Position numbers and translations under genes: made by a program. From Rhizophlyctis rosea (taxonomy: Eukaryota; Chytridiomycota; Chytridiomycetes; Rhizophlyctidales; Rhizophlyctidaceae), in the NCBI GenBank assembly GCA_027596075.1, contig JADGJC010000232.1, forward strand, positions 1 to 64,000: 64,000 nucleotides of DNA, in the 5' to 3' direction. The notes under the pieces were generated by a model. The model searched no databases. It saw nothing but the letters and a program-made list of their open reading frames with translations, and was not told the origin of the DNA. Below, in pieces: positions 30,546-42,800 of this stretch (its first letter is position 1; each line of letters starts with the position of its first letter).

Positions 30546-33373
30546 ATGCGCTTGGAACGCACCTTTCTGATCCTGTCATGCGTCGCAACGGCGACACAGG
30601 CGGTGAGCCTGTCTCCTTTGCTGAAAAGAGCCGTTGGTGACGCCTGTCCCGCTACGCCAGTCGCTGCTGCCGCTAGGCTTAATTGCTGGAATGCTCAAAC
30701 CACTCCGGCTAGTTGTGTTGCATCTGTAAGTGTGTTAAGATATTCGATCTCCATTACAGCGTCCAACTAGAAAACCACATAGGGTTGCTGCTGGAACGTC
30801 CTCTCCGCCGGAACCGCCGGACCAAACTGTTACATTCCACCAACGCCCAATGCGCCCACCTGCCCCGACGTTACAGCCGCTCAACGTATCGACTGTGGAA
30901 ACGCGCAGACTACTCCGGCTACATGTGTGGCTCAAGGATGTTGCTGGAAGGCGTTGCCGGCGGGGACTGCTGGACCTTCCTGTTACAAGGCGCCGATTGC
31001 GCGAAATACGTGTCCTGCGAACTCCGCCCGCTGCTACCGAGAGGGTTGGGTGTGCAAAGGCTACTGCGTTGACGACTCCGGCGGGGTGTTTGGATTTGGT
31101 GGGTGGTGTTGTTGTTTTGTAAAGTGTATAGTTATTAAGGAAGCTAAACTAATACTTTTTGGTTAGGGCTGCTGCTGGTCCGCCCTTCCACCCGGCGTGG
31201 TTGGCCCGAACTGTTTCGCAAACAAACCGAAAGCGGCCCTGTGTCCCGTCGTCGCCGCCGCACAACGTATTGACTGCGGTAACGCCAACACTACTCCTCA
31301 ATCTTGCGTCGCGAACACGAAATATTGTTGGGCTCCCTTGCCAGCTGGACAAGTTGGACCCAACTGTTTCTACAGTCCTGAACAAGTCCCGGCAGCGCCA
31401 ACCACGCAACCCAAGGACTGTCCCGCTGATCCCTACCCCGCCTTTGCTAGGGTGGATTGTGGACATGCCAACACGACTCCTGCTGGGTGTAACGCTTTGG
31501 TAAGTCTGACTGTCAGTGAACCGATTCTTTTCAATGGATGCATTCTGATCATCTTGTCTGCATTAGGGTTGCTGCTGGAGCCCACTTCCAGCTGGTACAG
31601 AAGGCCCCTACTGCTACAAGACCGCCCTATCCGCCTCCGCCGGTCCTCCCGGTTCCGACCCGGGAACACCTCTCAAAGCCACCGTCGCCAACCCAGGCGC
31701 GTTCAATTACTTCGTTACCTCTCCGATTGTTCCCCTCTCCGTGGCAGCTATCCCCGGCACAACCCAAGTCCTCCTCATCGAACGTGAAGCTGGCGGGAAG
31801 AAGGGTACCACGCACACCTACACCTTGAACTATGCCACAGGAGCCTTTGCTCCGTTGACGATGAAGACCGATATGTTCTGCGTGGGCGGGAGCATGATGT
31901 CTGATGGTCGTATTGTTGCTATGGGCGGGTGGACTGGAGCGCCTTCATTGCATGGTATTAGAGTCTTTACTGCTGGTGGTGACTGGGTAAGTTCTGAACT
32001 TGTCTACTATATCGTAATGACCCCTTGCTCATGTAACCGATTTACAGCAAGACCAATACGACGCCGCCCACCTCCTCGTCCCCCGCTGGTACCCTTCCGC
32101 CGTTCTCCTCCCCTCCGGCAAAATCTGGGTCCTAGGCGGCGCAACCGACATGCAACCCCCCGGCGTAGTCCAACCCAACGCTGAAATCCTCCCCACCGAC
32201 GGCAAGCTCTACACACCCCCACTCCTCGCCCTCCCCGATTTCGTCCTCTACCCACATGCACACTACATCCACGCCGACACCAACCGCAACACACCTAGCA
32301 TCTGGTTATTCGCCGGTCGGAGGTCTCAGCTCCTCTATCCCGAAAACCTCGCTACACTCGTCGAGTTGCCCCTCGCCCCGCCTGGAAGTCGCATGTACCC
32401 CGCTTCGGCTGCCGCAGTCATGTTGCCCTTGATTGCAGACGCACAGAACAACGTCCCACCCGCACAGATTGTCATCTGTGGTGGAAGCACCAGCGAAGCA
32501 GGCGCGGTCGTCGACGCGCCGGCGTTAGATACCTGTGTTCGTACCACACCTTCATTGGGAACCAAAGCAACATGGCTGGTAGAAAAGATGCCCGCTCCAC
32601 GCGTAATGGGCGACATGGTCGCCTTACCGGATCGGACATACCTCATCCTCAACGGCGCCCGTATCGGCACCTCAGGCTTCAACCGCGCAGCACGTGACCC
32701 CATCCGTACGGCACTCATCTACAACCCAGCCGCACCTGTCGGTAGCCGTTTCAAAACCGTTGCAACGTCGCCGCATGCGAGGTTATATCATTCTGAAGCT
32801 ATCCTGATTCCCGATGGGAGGGTGTTGGTAATGGGCTCTACGCCGAACTATGATGGGAATATTGAGGTGACGCCTTTGGGACCTATTCATATGAACGATC
32901 ATGTTATTGAGGCTTATAGTCCGCCGTATTTGACGAGTGGGATGAAGAGGCCGGTTATTGGGACGGTTGCGGGGACGTGGGGGTATAATACTTTGTATAC
33001 CATTACGGCGACGATTCCTACGGGTGTTTTGGGCAACATTTAGGTGACGCTGATGACTCCTGGTTTCAGTAAGTTTTCCTGGCACTAGTCTTTTCCATCT
33101 CTCAATCCATCGTTACTCAACCAACTCTCACTCACAGTCACCCACGCAACCCACATGGGCGCCCGCATCGTCGGCTTGCTCATCACCAACACCCGCAAGA
33201 ACGGCAACACCGTCACCATCACCGTCCGCTCGCCCAAGAACAACCAAATCGCACCGCCGCAGAAGTACATGCTCTGGGTTGTCGATAACGGAACTCCCTC
33301 TGTTGCCAAGTGGATCCAGGTCGGCGCGGTGCCAGCAGCTGTCACCAAGGCCAACTGGCCGAAGTTCATGTAG
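30546..33373 (+). pseudogene. secreted copper-radical (glyoxal-type) oxidase with five trefoil domains; frame interrupted
   Basis: Exons 30546-30725, 30783-31098, 31167-31499, 31567-31986, 32048-33068 and 33138-33373. A signal peptide (LERTFLILSCVATATQAV) is followed by five Cys-rich trefoil (P-type) modules, each with C..R.dCg.a.tTP..C...GCCW.....g...C. The fourth has KYCW in place of GCCW. Then comes a glyoxal-oxidase (AA5-type) domain. Expected copper-site residues are visible: Cys in DMFCVGG, Tyr in RWYPSA, Tyr-His in RLYHSEA, and His in THATHMGAR. Such enzymes oxidise small aldehydes or alcohols to make H2O2 outside the cell. Two lesions exist: one extra base in the CCC run at 31027-31029 inside trefoil 3, and an in-frame TAG at 33041-33043 where the family context suggests Gln. 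The TAG would remove the last copper-ligand His. It is either a young pseudogene or an intact gene with sequence errors. Confidence 0.85.
33041..33043 (+). other. in-frame TAG in the oxidase domain
   Basis: The frame runs IPTGVLGNI-TAG-VTLMTPG, where the oxidase domain continues normally after the stop. CAG (Gln) to TAG is one transition. The preceding TTTAG could act as an acceptor, but the upstream residues are conserved coding sequence, so an intron is unlikely. Confidence 0.65.
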
Positions 33374-33951
33374 ATTGGTTTGCTGCACCTTAGTCGACTG
33401 TAGCTTTCTCCTTTCCCTTTGCTTCCTTATCGTACATTGCTCATTTCACTTGGACTTTCCCCCTTGTCGTGTTGGTGTTTTGGTGTTTTCTTTCCTTCTC
33501 CCTGCCTACATTTGATTAGATAGTTACAATTTGTTTTGTTTTGCGCATGGCAGCGCCTGTGATGTGCATAGGTACCTTGGCTGTGCCCCAGATTGATTTG
33601 GGTCCCTTGCGACTGGTTATTTACCTCATTTGAACCTCCCCTCTTTTTTCTAGTTACTAGTGTGCTGCGATACGGGTTTCTTAATAGACGTGATTGAGCT
33701 GCAAACCTGATTTTTGTGGTCCGTAATGGGTATGAATCAAATTCATGTGCTCCAATTCCGATCTGTCGCGTTAATCCACTACGCTATGGGAAGTTGGGAG
33801 CGCGTCACTGACTTGGCTTCTCCGCACAAGACTTTTGAACCTCCTCAATTCAATTTCGTTGCTAACTCAAGCTTCGTACTTTCAGAACGATTTATGTCAT
33901 CGCCCTTGTTATATACGTTAGGGTGTGCAAAAACTCTTGCCTTACTCACCT
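33374..33951. other. 3' flank of oxidase gene
   Basis: T-rich 3' flank with no gene. At 33767-33790 it contains a 24-nt inverted copy of the 5' part of the downstream tRNA. Confidence 0.5.
33767..33790 (-). repeat. truncated inverted copy of tRNA-Arg 5' part
   Basis: The minus strand reads CCCATAGCGTAGTGGATTAA then CGCG, identical to the D-arm region of the tRNA at 33952-34025. The flanking bases do not complete a tRNA fold, so it is a fragment, perhaps a degenerate tRNA copy or tRNA-derived element. Confidence 0.6.
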
Positions 33952-34025
33952 GGCCCCATAGCGTAGTGGATTAACGCGTCAGACTTCTAATCTGAAGATC
34001 CTGGGTTCGACCCCCAGTGGGGTCG
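33952..34025 (+). tRNA. tRNA-Arg (anticodon UCU)
   Basis: Full cloverleaf: acceptor GGCCCCA with TGGGGTC (33952-33958 with 34018-34024), a D arm beginning GCG and closing CGC, anticodon stem TCAGA/TCTGA around loop CTTCTAA (anticodon TCT), variable AGATC, and T arm CTGGG-TTCGACC-CCCAG (34001-34017). Discriminator G. No intron. It decodes AGA. Confidence 0.95.
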
Positions 34026-34032
34026 TTAATTG

Positions 34033-34120
34033 TGAATAATTTCCACATTTTTGCTGTTCTTTAGTTCACCGTTGTTTGAATACTTTCCACATTTTTGCTG
34101 TTCTTTACTTCACCGTTGTT
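34033..34120. repeat. two-copy 44-bp tandem repeat downstream of tRNA
   Basis: The unit TGAATA..TTTCCACATTTTTGCTGTTC.. occurs twice with period 44 (34033 and 34077) and only a few differences. It lies right after the tRNA gene. Confidence 0.8.
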
Positions 34121-34534
34121 GGTGATTTCGTGAATAATGTCCATGCCCTCCTCAATACCGGAACACTTTTTGTCCAATCTCTACTGTCGATCTTCCACAA
34201 TGCAGCGAAACACATCTTGGCGACAAGCAGCGTCACTAAATTTTTCCCCCATCCCGCCGGAACGAACCGATCCAGTAGCAACACGTCACTTGACATCCAC
34301 TTCGACAAAACAATAACTGTCATTTGTACAAAACAATAGAGATTCGTCAATCAACAAGAGAAACATAATTATACAATGACGCACGAACGTAAAGTCGGTC
34401 GCGTCGGGAATCAGCCAATTGGTGTCAATAAGGGTATGTCACAAAAGCCGATCTATAAATTGCCTATTATCGAGCTGCGATTGGAACTGATGGATCTTGC
34501 TCGATAATCTGCATTTGCATCGATCATCATGCCA
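34121..34534. other. intergenic spacer
   Basis: No gene seen between the tandem repeat and the stop codon of the CCDC6-like gene. Confidence 0.5.
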
Positions 34535-36262
34535 TTAGTATCCTTCTTGTAGGAAGAGTCCGACAGACAAACCACTCATCATACCTGGCCTAACAAACCC
34601 GTTATCATATGGACTCCCCACCCCACTCCCAACCTCATCCTCTGCCCCCGACACCCTCCTCACCGGAATGCCCCTCGTCGACCTCGACCGCTCCAACCTC
34701 GTGTGCCCCGCCGAACTCGGCACAACCGTCGGCAGCACCGGCGGGTACGTCTTGTCAAGATCGTCGACCGGTATCGCCAATTGCGTTCGCAGCTTCAGGA
34801 CCTCCTCCCGGAGCTTGGAGTACAGATCCCGACACGTGTTTGCTCCGTCGTCGTATTCGCGTTCCATGTCGATGAGCTTTTGTTTGAGAGAGTTTACCTG
34901 TGTGGGGGTGTGAGTTATGGGGGTGGTTTCGTTTGATGGAAGTTACAGTGGTGCACCGCACCTCAGCTTTGAGCATCTCGATCACGCCCGGAGAAATTGG
35001 CGCAAGGTCGATCATGGACATGGACGAGCTGGGACTATGTGATGGGGGCCATTTCTTTACCCTGCAGACGCTTTCAATGAACAATCAAGCAAAGCAAACG
35101 TCAAGCCTTATACGTACGGTCCAAGAGCAGGCGACGTCAACCCTTGTTGCTGCTGCAGCGATTGCAACTGCTTCTGTAACCGGTTGACGATGAACTCTTG
35201 CTCTTGTTCCAATGCGATCTCCATGTCGACTTTCTCCTTCTGCAGCTGGAAGTGGAATGATGGTAAACATTTGCAGCGGCAACTTGGATTATACATTTAA
35301 ATGTTCTTACTTGTCGCAGTTTCTGTTGCAGGGTACTCGTAATCATTTCTTCTTCGTGCTCGACTTTGAGAAGAAGCTCGCTCTTTTCCTTCTTGAGTGA
35401 GTTGATGCGCTTGAGAAGTTTGTTGGATATGTATTCCTCTTCTTGTTCGGCTGATGCTTGCTAAAGGTGATCGTCAATTCACGCTCTTCACAACGTCAAT
35501 AACCGTGACAAGATACCTACCAGATTCACAGTAAGTTGCCGCAGATTCTGGTTCTCCGCCCTACATCAACCGAGTTACCATCGCGTGTATCACTACCACA
35601 TCAATGACAGTCGCCATCCACCACGCATACCTCAAAATATTAACATGCCCACACTCCATCTCCAGCTCAAACCTCAACTTCTTAATCAAAGCCTCCTGCA
35701 CATCAACGCGTTCCTTCAACTGCCTCGCCAAATCCCTAACAACCCCCAAATCCTCCGACTCAAACGCGGCTTTGTACGTTGCTTCGTTTATTGATGATGT
35801 GCTGTCCGTCCGGTTATATAATTACTGTCATTATCCAAACATGTATTTCATCCATGAAACGAAAACCCAAACTCACCTATCACCACCACCAACCCTCAAC
35901 TCCTTCAACTGCTTCTCAAACACAACCCCACGCTCCATCTGTTCTTCACTCAAACTCGCCAGCGACTCCTCCAAATCCTTCTTCTCGCGATGCACGTGCG
36001 AGAGGTGGAGTTGTAAGGCATCGTTGACGGATTGTTCGTTTTGTTCGACGCGTGTGAGGAGGCCTTCTTTGTCCTGTGAGTGTGATGTGGTTAGAGGAGG
36101 GTGTATCGGTCCAAGCGGAGGGGCAGGGGAAGGGGGTGTTTGTGGGGGGAAGAGGATGGCGATCTTTACGTTGGTTAGCTTTGCGAGTGCGGCGGCTTGT
36201 TCGCGGACGAGAGCTTGGAGCTCTTCGACGGTGGTGGGCAAGGGGTCTGGTAGAGTTGCCAT
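34535..36262 (-). CDS. CCDC6-like (DUF2046) coiled-coil protein
   Basis: A long coiled-coil protein built from about eight exons. The frames, in order, give VEELQALVREQAAALAKLTN, a Gln/Glu-rich helix with HREKKDLEESLASL, LIKKLRFELEMECGHVNIL, EQEEEYISNKLLKRINSLKKEKSELL, KVEHEEEMITSTLQQKLRQL and KEKVDMEIALEQEQEFIVNRLQKQLQSL. The repeated pattern 'EQEEE(Y/F)I.NKL.K.I..LKKEK.E' and 'LEQEQE..VNRL' is the CCDC6/H4 signature. A disordered Ser/Pro-rich C-terminus (GHTRLERSRSTRGIPVRR) ends at 34535. In animals CCDC6 is a scaffold in DNA-damage and phosphatase signalling; the fungal role is unknown. The start at 36260-36262 opens the first helix. Exon edges inside are approximate. Confidence 0.82.
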
Positions 36263-36725
36263 TGTTCCGACGTCTAACTGTAGATGTTGACGCGCGGAAG
36301 GAGGGTAGTTGAAAAGGATGGGGGGTATTTAAAGGGGGAAGAGTGGAAGGGTGTCGAATCAATTGGGTGAGTGTGGAGTGTTCAAGATGGTGTGGCGCGG
36401 CAATGCAATGCAGGGAGGCAAATTGCCTTTGGCTGGGTTGATCTTGGGTTTTGACACCTCCTGCAGGGAAGAGTGGGATGCGCAGACCTTATGATGAATC
36501 GGAGAATCGGCATCCCTTGCGTGACCGTTTTTCGAATGCACAATGTAAACAAACTAAGCAAATATTTATCCTTCATTATGGTAAACATAACGCTGATCTT
36601 GACTTACAGAGGACCGCGCTTTGCAAACCACACCCGTCAACGATTTCCCATTTCATTACACGCAGCAAAGACCTCGCAAATCTACCAAATCCCCATCCCT
36701 ACCTACCCTACCCAAGGCCCCCGAC
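36263..36725. other. spacer between CCDC6-like and GlnRS genes
   Basis: 463 bp containing the upstream region of the CCDC6-like gene (TTTAAATA near 36325) and the 3' flank of the tRNA synthetase. No gene seen. Confidence 0.45.
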
Positions 36726-39309
36726 CTATTTATCCTTCTTGCTATCCTCCTTCAACGTAACCGTCCTATTAATAACATACTTCCCCTTCTCCACATCCGA
36801 ATCCTTATCTACACAGAAATATGCTACCCGAACCGCCTGGAACTTATCCTCAACCTTCAACCCGCGAATCCCAACCTCCACAAACGCATCAGAAATAACC
36901 TGCAACGAATTCGGATCAATATCCGTCATCCACCCTCCCAACTTGCTATCTAACGGGTTCTCGTGCTTAAAGAGGTTGGAGTACACCCGCGCCTCAACCT
37001 TCACAGGCGAGTTGTGCTTGGGTGATTCCGCAACCCATTGGATGAAGGTCTTGGGCTTCTTCGCTGGTGTGGTGCCATTCTCGTACTTGGCTTTGATTTC
37101 GACAATTTTGCCTTGGGCGTCCTTGACGACTTCGGTGGCGGTGATGGGGTAAGGGACGTTGAGGAGGCCGACGCTCTTGCCCGGTGCGAGACGGTAGAAG
37201 TTGGGGTCGTCCACTTCGCGGAAGTCGGAGGCGTCGATGTAGACGGTGCGGGTGAAGGGGATGGTGTGAGTGCCCATGGAGTCGTCGCGTGGTTTGTTGG
37301 CAACGGTGAACTCTTCTACGTGGTCATCGGGGAGGTTGGTGAGAGTGACTTTGAGGGGCTCGAGGATGGCCATGAGGCGGGGAGCGATGTCGTTGAGGTG
37401 GTCGCGGACGTACTTCTCGAGACGGTCGACACGGATGACCGTATTGGCGGTGGTGACTCCGATATCCCGGACGAAGGCGTTGATTGCTTCTGGTGTGAAA
37501 CCACGTCTGCGGACGGCGGGAAGTGTGTACAACCGAGGATCATCCCAACCCGTTACGATCCCTTCATCCACCATCTTGTTCAACTTCCGTTTCGACAGGA
37601 CCGTGTTGGTAAGGTTCAACCGCCCATACTCCCACTGCACCGGCTTGTAGATCTCAAGCGCATCCACCAACCAGTAATACGATTCCCGAGAAAGACGGAA
37701 CTCCGTTGTGCAAAGTGAGTGAGTGATGTCCTCGAACGAATCACACAGACAATGCGTGTAATCGTACGTAGGGTAGATACACCATTGGTCGCCAGTCCGG
37801 TGGTGGGGCGTGTATAGGACACGGTACGCCACCAAATCCCAGAATTGCGGGTTAGGGTTTTGCATGTCCATCTTCATCCTCAAAATCGCCTTCCCTTCCT
37901 CGTACCGACCGTCCTTCATCTTCTGGAATTCTGCCAATGACTCCTCAATGGGCCTATTCCTGTGGCGACACTCCTTCCGTGGACCCCTCTCTTCCCCACC
38001 CCGATCCGCATTCATCTCCTCCGCTGTGCAGTGGCAAACGTACGCCTTATCCCTCTTGATAAGATCGACCGCAAGTTCATACAAGCGCTGGAAGTTGTCC
38101 GACGAATAGGTAACCTTCCAAGGTTCATATCCCAACCATCGCACAGTTTCCAAAATGGACGTGAAATATTTCTCCTCTTCAGCCTCAGGGTTGGTGTCAT
38201 CGTATCGGAGGTAGCAGTGACCATCGAAAGCAGCAGCGTAACCGAAGTTGACATTGATTGCCTTTGCATGCCCGATGTGCAGGAAACCATTCGGCTCTGG
38301 TGGGAAACGTGTCAGCACCTTCCCACCGGTGCGCTTCAGATGCTCCTTCATCAGCTCAGGTTTGATTTGCGGGTTCCCTCCAGGTTTGTGCAGCCGAGCC
38401 AGCTCGCCCTCCGAGATGAACCGAGTGCTCTTTGCCATTTCTGCAATCTTGCCAGGCGCCGCCGTGTCCGCCTCTGTGGTTTCTGCTGCGGCTTTCACTG
38501 GTTTAGCTTCCTTCGGTTCCGCCTTTTTCTATATTGCAGAGTGTTCATAAATCCACATGCGTGAGATCACTAGCGCATTTGCCTACCTTTCCCTTTGCAC
38601 TATCCCGCTCATCCTTGGGCCCCAAAGTTGCAAGAAGTTGTTTATCCAATTCTTCCTTCACAGCTAGCGAGTTTGCCCATTTAAGCTCCGCCCGTAATGT
38701 GCTCAATAAAGACCCTAGCAATTGGTAGCGCTTTTCGAGAAGTTCGTCTTTCCGCGCACCGAGCAGTTCTGATACGGCTCTGATGATTTCCTCCTGAGTG
38801 ATCACAACGCCTGATGGGACGTTCAGTGATCTGCTGGCATCGTGGATTGAATGGACATCACATACCAACACCACAAGATTCGTCGAAAGCGGCATCGTCA
38901 ATCTTTTCGACATTCTCAGCGAACTTGATAGCAGCTAGAGGAAAGGATATCAGCAAGAACTGAGCCGCGTCCTCCCTCAATGGTGCAACAGTACCTGCAA
39001 GCTGCTCGTTGGTCTTCAGTCGTCCACTGACAAGGGCTTTTGCGATGTAGCCAAGGTGAGGAGCGGATTTCGGGGTAGATTCTGAGGCTAATTTATATAG
39101 CAAGGGACCGGCACTAGAAGCGTCTTGCACGGGACCAGCCTGCAGATGCATGAGTTATAGCTTTCAAAGTCCAACTGCACAGAAAGTTGCCCTACCTCAC
39201 GGATAACAGTTTCAAGCTTGGGAGCAAGCTTCTTGTTCTTCAAAGTCTCCTCAGCTTTGGTTTTCGACAAACCGATTGTCTGGAAAAGGGCAGCTAGATC
39301 GTCTGACAT
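36726..39309 (-). CDS. GLN4: glutaminyl-tRNA synthetase
   Basis: A class I aminoacyl-tRNA synthetase charging tRNA-Gln with glutamine in the cytosol. Several small 5' exons encode the eukaryote-specific N-terminal domain: SDDLAALFQTIGLSKTKAEETLKNKKL, then HLGYIAKALVSGRLKTNEQLAG, then VGVVITQEEIIRAVSELL. The large last exon (~36726-38529) holds a Lys/Glu/Ala linker and the catalytic core: TRFPPEPNGFLHIGHAKA (HIGH motif), YLRYDDTNPEAEEEKYF, and VLSKRKLNKMVDEG (the KMSKS-type loop). The C-terminal anticodon-binding domains follow, with EWxxPLN-like variants. GlnRS and GluRS are close relatives; the Asp-Asp-Thr-Asn-Pro and SKRKL strings favour GlnRS. The start is the ATG at 39307-39309, opening the conserved N-terminus. 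The gene is divergent from the Vps39-type gene. Confidence 0.95.
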
Positions 39310-39841
39310 TTTGCCTGTTGGTTGGGTACGTTTGACGCGTTGTGTGATCGCAGTGGTGGAAAGAGGGATCCGACGCGGTGTTATATACGGAGTGACTATC
39401 GATGGGGTATTCCAGCGAGTCTTTATCAGTGATATGGTACTCCGTATGTTGAGTATTCCCCTTGATAGCATGCAGCCTTGTTTTCTCACACCTAGATCTT
39501 GTTTGGGTGAGGAAGAAAGCTGGAGGGGACCCGGGAAACACATGCACACCCGTCAGTTTCTTGAGGGCCACCACGCGATAAGTGATTGGGCTTGTCAGAG
39601 AGGCATATGTGTGTGGGTGACACATCGTGCGTCATCCGATGGGCCAAACCCAACTCGACCTCCCTTGCCTGCCCTTGCTCCTTTCCAACTCCATCTTCCC
39701 AATTCATCGTCGCGCGCACTTCCCCAGCCAACTGGACACATGGGAGGTTCGGAACCACTCCAATGAGAATACACCGGAGCTGAAGCCTCCTCGTCGAGAC
39801 CGCGACACTCCGTGCATATCTAAGGTCGGAGGAACCGAGAC
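39310..39841. promoter_or_regulatory. bidirectional promoter GlnRS / Vps39-type gene
   Basis: 532 bp between divergent start codons. No coding signal. A poly-pyrimidine stretch precedes the plus-strand start. Confidence 0.4.
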
Positions 39842-42800
39842 ATGGCAAGCTCCTCCGCCTTTGCACCATTCCGTGTCGTCACACTTGCCAAGGACCTGAA
39901 GTTGGAAGAAGCTCCTGCACCTCAAAGACCCTCCCTATTCAGTAAATCCTCTGTACTTGGGCAAGTCAGCGGTGGCAGTACTTCCCCTCCTCCTGGCTCT
40001 CCAAACCTCTCTGCAGCGCGGGCAAGTGTGGACGCGGTCGATCTGTGCGGTAGGGTAACCACCTGCGCTGTTCGCGCGTTTGAAAGGGCACCACCATAAC
40101 AGAGCTATTTTCAGAAAATAACTTGTATATTGGTACCTCGGACGGGCATCTATTACACTACACTTTGGGGAAGGATATATGGGACAATAATACTGTGAGA
40201 ACAGCACCCACTTCAACTTGAGGACCGAAGCAACAGTGTATTCACGTGATAACCCGCTCCAGATAACATATGAAACAAACCTAGTAATCAAAAAGGACCT
40301 AAGCGGAGGGAGGCGGCGGATCGACTCAGTTTTGGCAATTCCATCGGAGTCGAAGATCGGGGTGTTGACTGGTAAGCATGTGACGGCTCACGACATTATA
40401 CATGTATTCGTTGTTGAAGAAACATCTTTTAGACGCGTCCATCACATTTTACGATGCAAATACCCTTGCACCCATATCGCCTGCCCCTGCAGTGAAGGCA
40501 GTCACCAGTTTTTGCGCCGATAAAGCTCTCAGCACTCCACTACCAATATGCATTGCAAGACGGCGGACTTTGCTTTGCGGGACTCTTGGGAGGGGCTTCT
40601 CCCTCGAGAAGGTATGTGCCTGCACATTCAACAGCGGTAATGCATGACAGAGGCTCATACTGCAGTAGGAATTGCCAATGCCGGATGGGGCGAATGTAAT
40701 GGTGCGGTACGAGTCAGACATTTGTGCTGCGGACGGTCAGCAGTACAAGATAATACATTTGGACGATGGCGAAACAATACCCTTGTTTCCCTATGACCGC
40801 AACGTCATGCGGCCCGTCATAGCAGCAATGATAAAGGGCGAGTTCTTACTTGGAACAGCGACGCCGCAAGGTGGTGGGCTTGGCATGTTTATCTCGTCGG
40901 ATGGAAATCCCATAAGAGGTATGGGCAGATTTTGCTGAGCAAATCGCTTGAAGATATGCTAATGAGAAATTTGCAACAGGCACTCTAGAATGGCCAGCAA
41001 TCCCCAGATCAATAGGTACGCTCGCAGCACAGTCATATTCCCTTCCACATGCTTACCAAACAGTCAGCCTTCCAATTCCCCTACATCATCGCCCTCCTCA
41101 GAAACAACGTCATAGAAGTTCACAACCTCTTCACGCAAAAACGGGTCCAGAAAATCATGATACCCGCCTCGGTCGAACCCAGATTCTTAATCGAGGCATC
41201 GTTCGATTTGCAGTCGACAGATTTGGAGACCGGGCATGCGTGCAGTGTCAAGGTTGCCGTGGCGTGTAAGGAGGCGGTGTTGGGATTGCGGATGATTTCG
41301 TTGGAGGGGCAGATTGATTTGTTGTTGGAACGGAAGAGTATTGATCGGGCGGTGGCGTTGGCGGAGCAGATGATGCAGGGGATGCCGGATGAGGATGGGG
41401 AGAAGAAGGTGCGAATTGGGAGGTGGTGATATTTGGACAACGGATATGAACTCACTACCGTGATTTGATTAGCGGGCAACATTACGGTCACTATATCAAC
41501 GAGCTGGACTCGTGTATTTCCGCGACACGCTTTTTGATGAGGCGCTGGATTTGTTCAAGAAGAGTCAGTTGGATCCTCTGTTGTTGATTGCGTTATACCC
41601 GGAGTTTGGGACGTCGGGGGAAGCGAATACGCCATCTGGCGGGCATTGGTTGACTGAGATGGGGACGATTGACGATATTGGTATGCACTTTGGTCGAGAT
41701 ATGCGTTTGACTGCGAGATATTAATGGTTTCCGTTAGTTCGCGTAAGCTTGCAGCGCAACTATCCAGATGCAGACCCGGAAACGATCTCTTCTTTTGGTG
41801 CGGCGCTGGTGGCAACTGCTAGGGTATGTGCGCTCCCAGGAGTTGACGAATGCCTGCAACCTGACACTCCTTTCGCAACAGGAAATGCTCGAAAAGTATC
41901 TACTGTTCGCACGGGAGAATAAGGCGGGGATAGGGCGGCTGGAGGTAAGCGGATAGAAGAACAGTAGCGGACGGATCATATTGACCGAAATCATGCAGGA
42001 GATCGACACGGTGCTGCTAAGAATATATGCTGAGAATAATCCTACCGCCATGTACCGGCTTTTGTCGGGGCCAAATTATTGCCAGTTGGAGGAGTCTGAA
42101 AAGTACTTGTTGGGCAAGAAGGTATGCAAACTCATGTAACATTTGTTCTTGTGGGGGACTGCGAACTCATGCCCCGTTGCCTCAGAAATATTATGCGCTG
42201 AGTCTACTATATCGGCACCATAATTTGATGAAGAAGGTGTTGGATATGTGGATTAAGTAAGAGTTGTCTAAATTGTGCGATTTTGGCTTTTGTGTTGCTC
42301 ATATGTTTCGTTGTTCCAGAATCGCATCAAACGAAGTGGAGGATCCGGATTTCCCTGGCATTGCACTTATTGTTACGTTCTTGTCGGAGACGGAGGATAA
42401 GGAGTTGGTGTGGAGATACGCTGATTGGGTATCGAAGAAGGATGTTGGGTTGGGTGTTCAGGTTTGTGGTTTTTGATGATTTTTGCTTTGCCCTCGGTTT
42501 TCCGCCATGCCCCGGGTTACTGTCCAAGATTTGTTTGTTTACTCCTCTTTCTTTGCATATGCGCATCCTCTCTTGCATCATCACCAGATATTCATAGATT
42601 GGAAAGGCCCACCACTGGATCCGGACGATGTGCTGGAGTATTTGAAGCCTTTTGGGACGGCGGGGAAGCGGTATTTGGAGCATTTGGTGAAGAAGTTGGG
42701 GAATAAGGTTGGAATCGTGAAATTCTCATGCGATTTGGGTAGGCGACATATATTGATTTGGGAGAAATAGGATGAGAAACGACATACGGCTCTATGTCTC

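Noticed and set aside
32995..33043. Possible short intron ending TTTAG that would remove the oxidase TAG
   Set aside because: The removed stretch (TITATIPTGVLGN) is conserved oxidase-domain sequence, so the TAG is more likely a real or erroneous stop.
33720..33800. Complete second tRNA around the inverted fragment
   Set aside because: Only the D-arm part matches; acceptor and anticodon stems do not pair.
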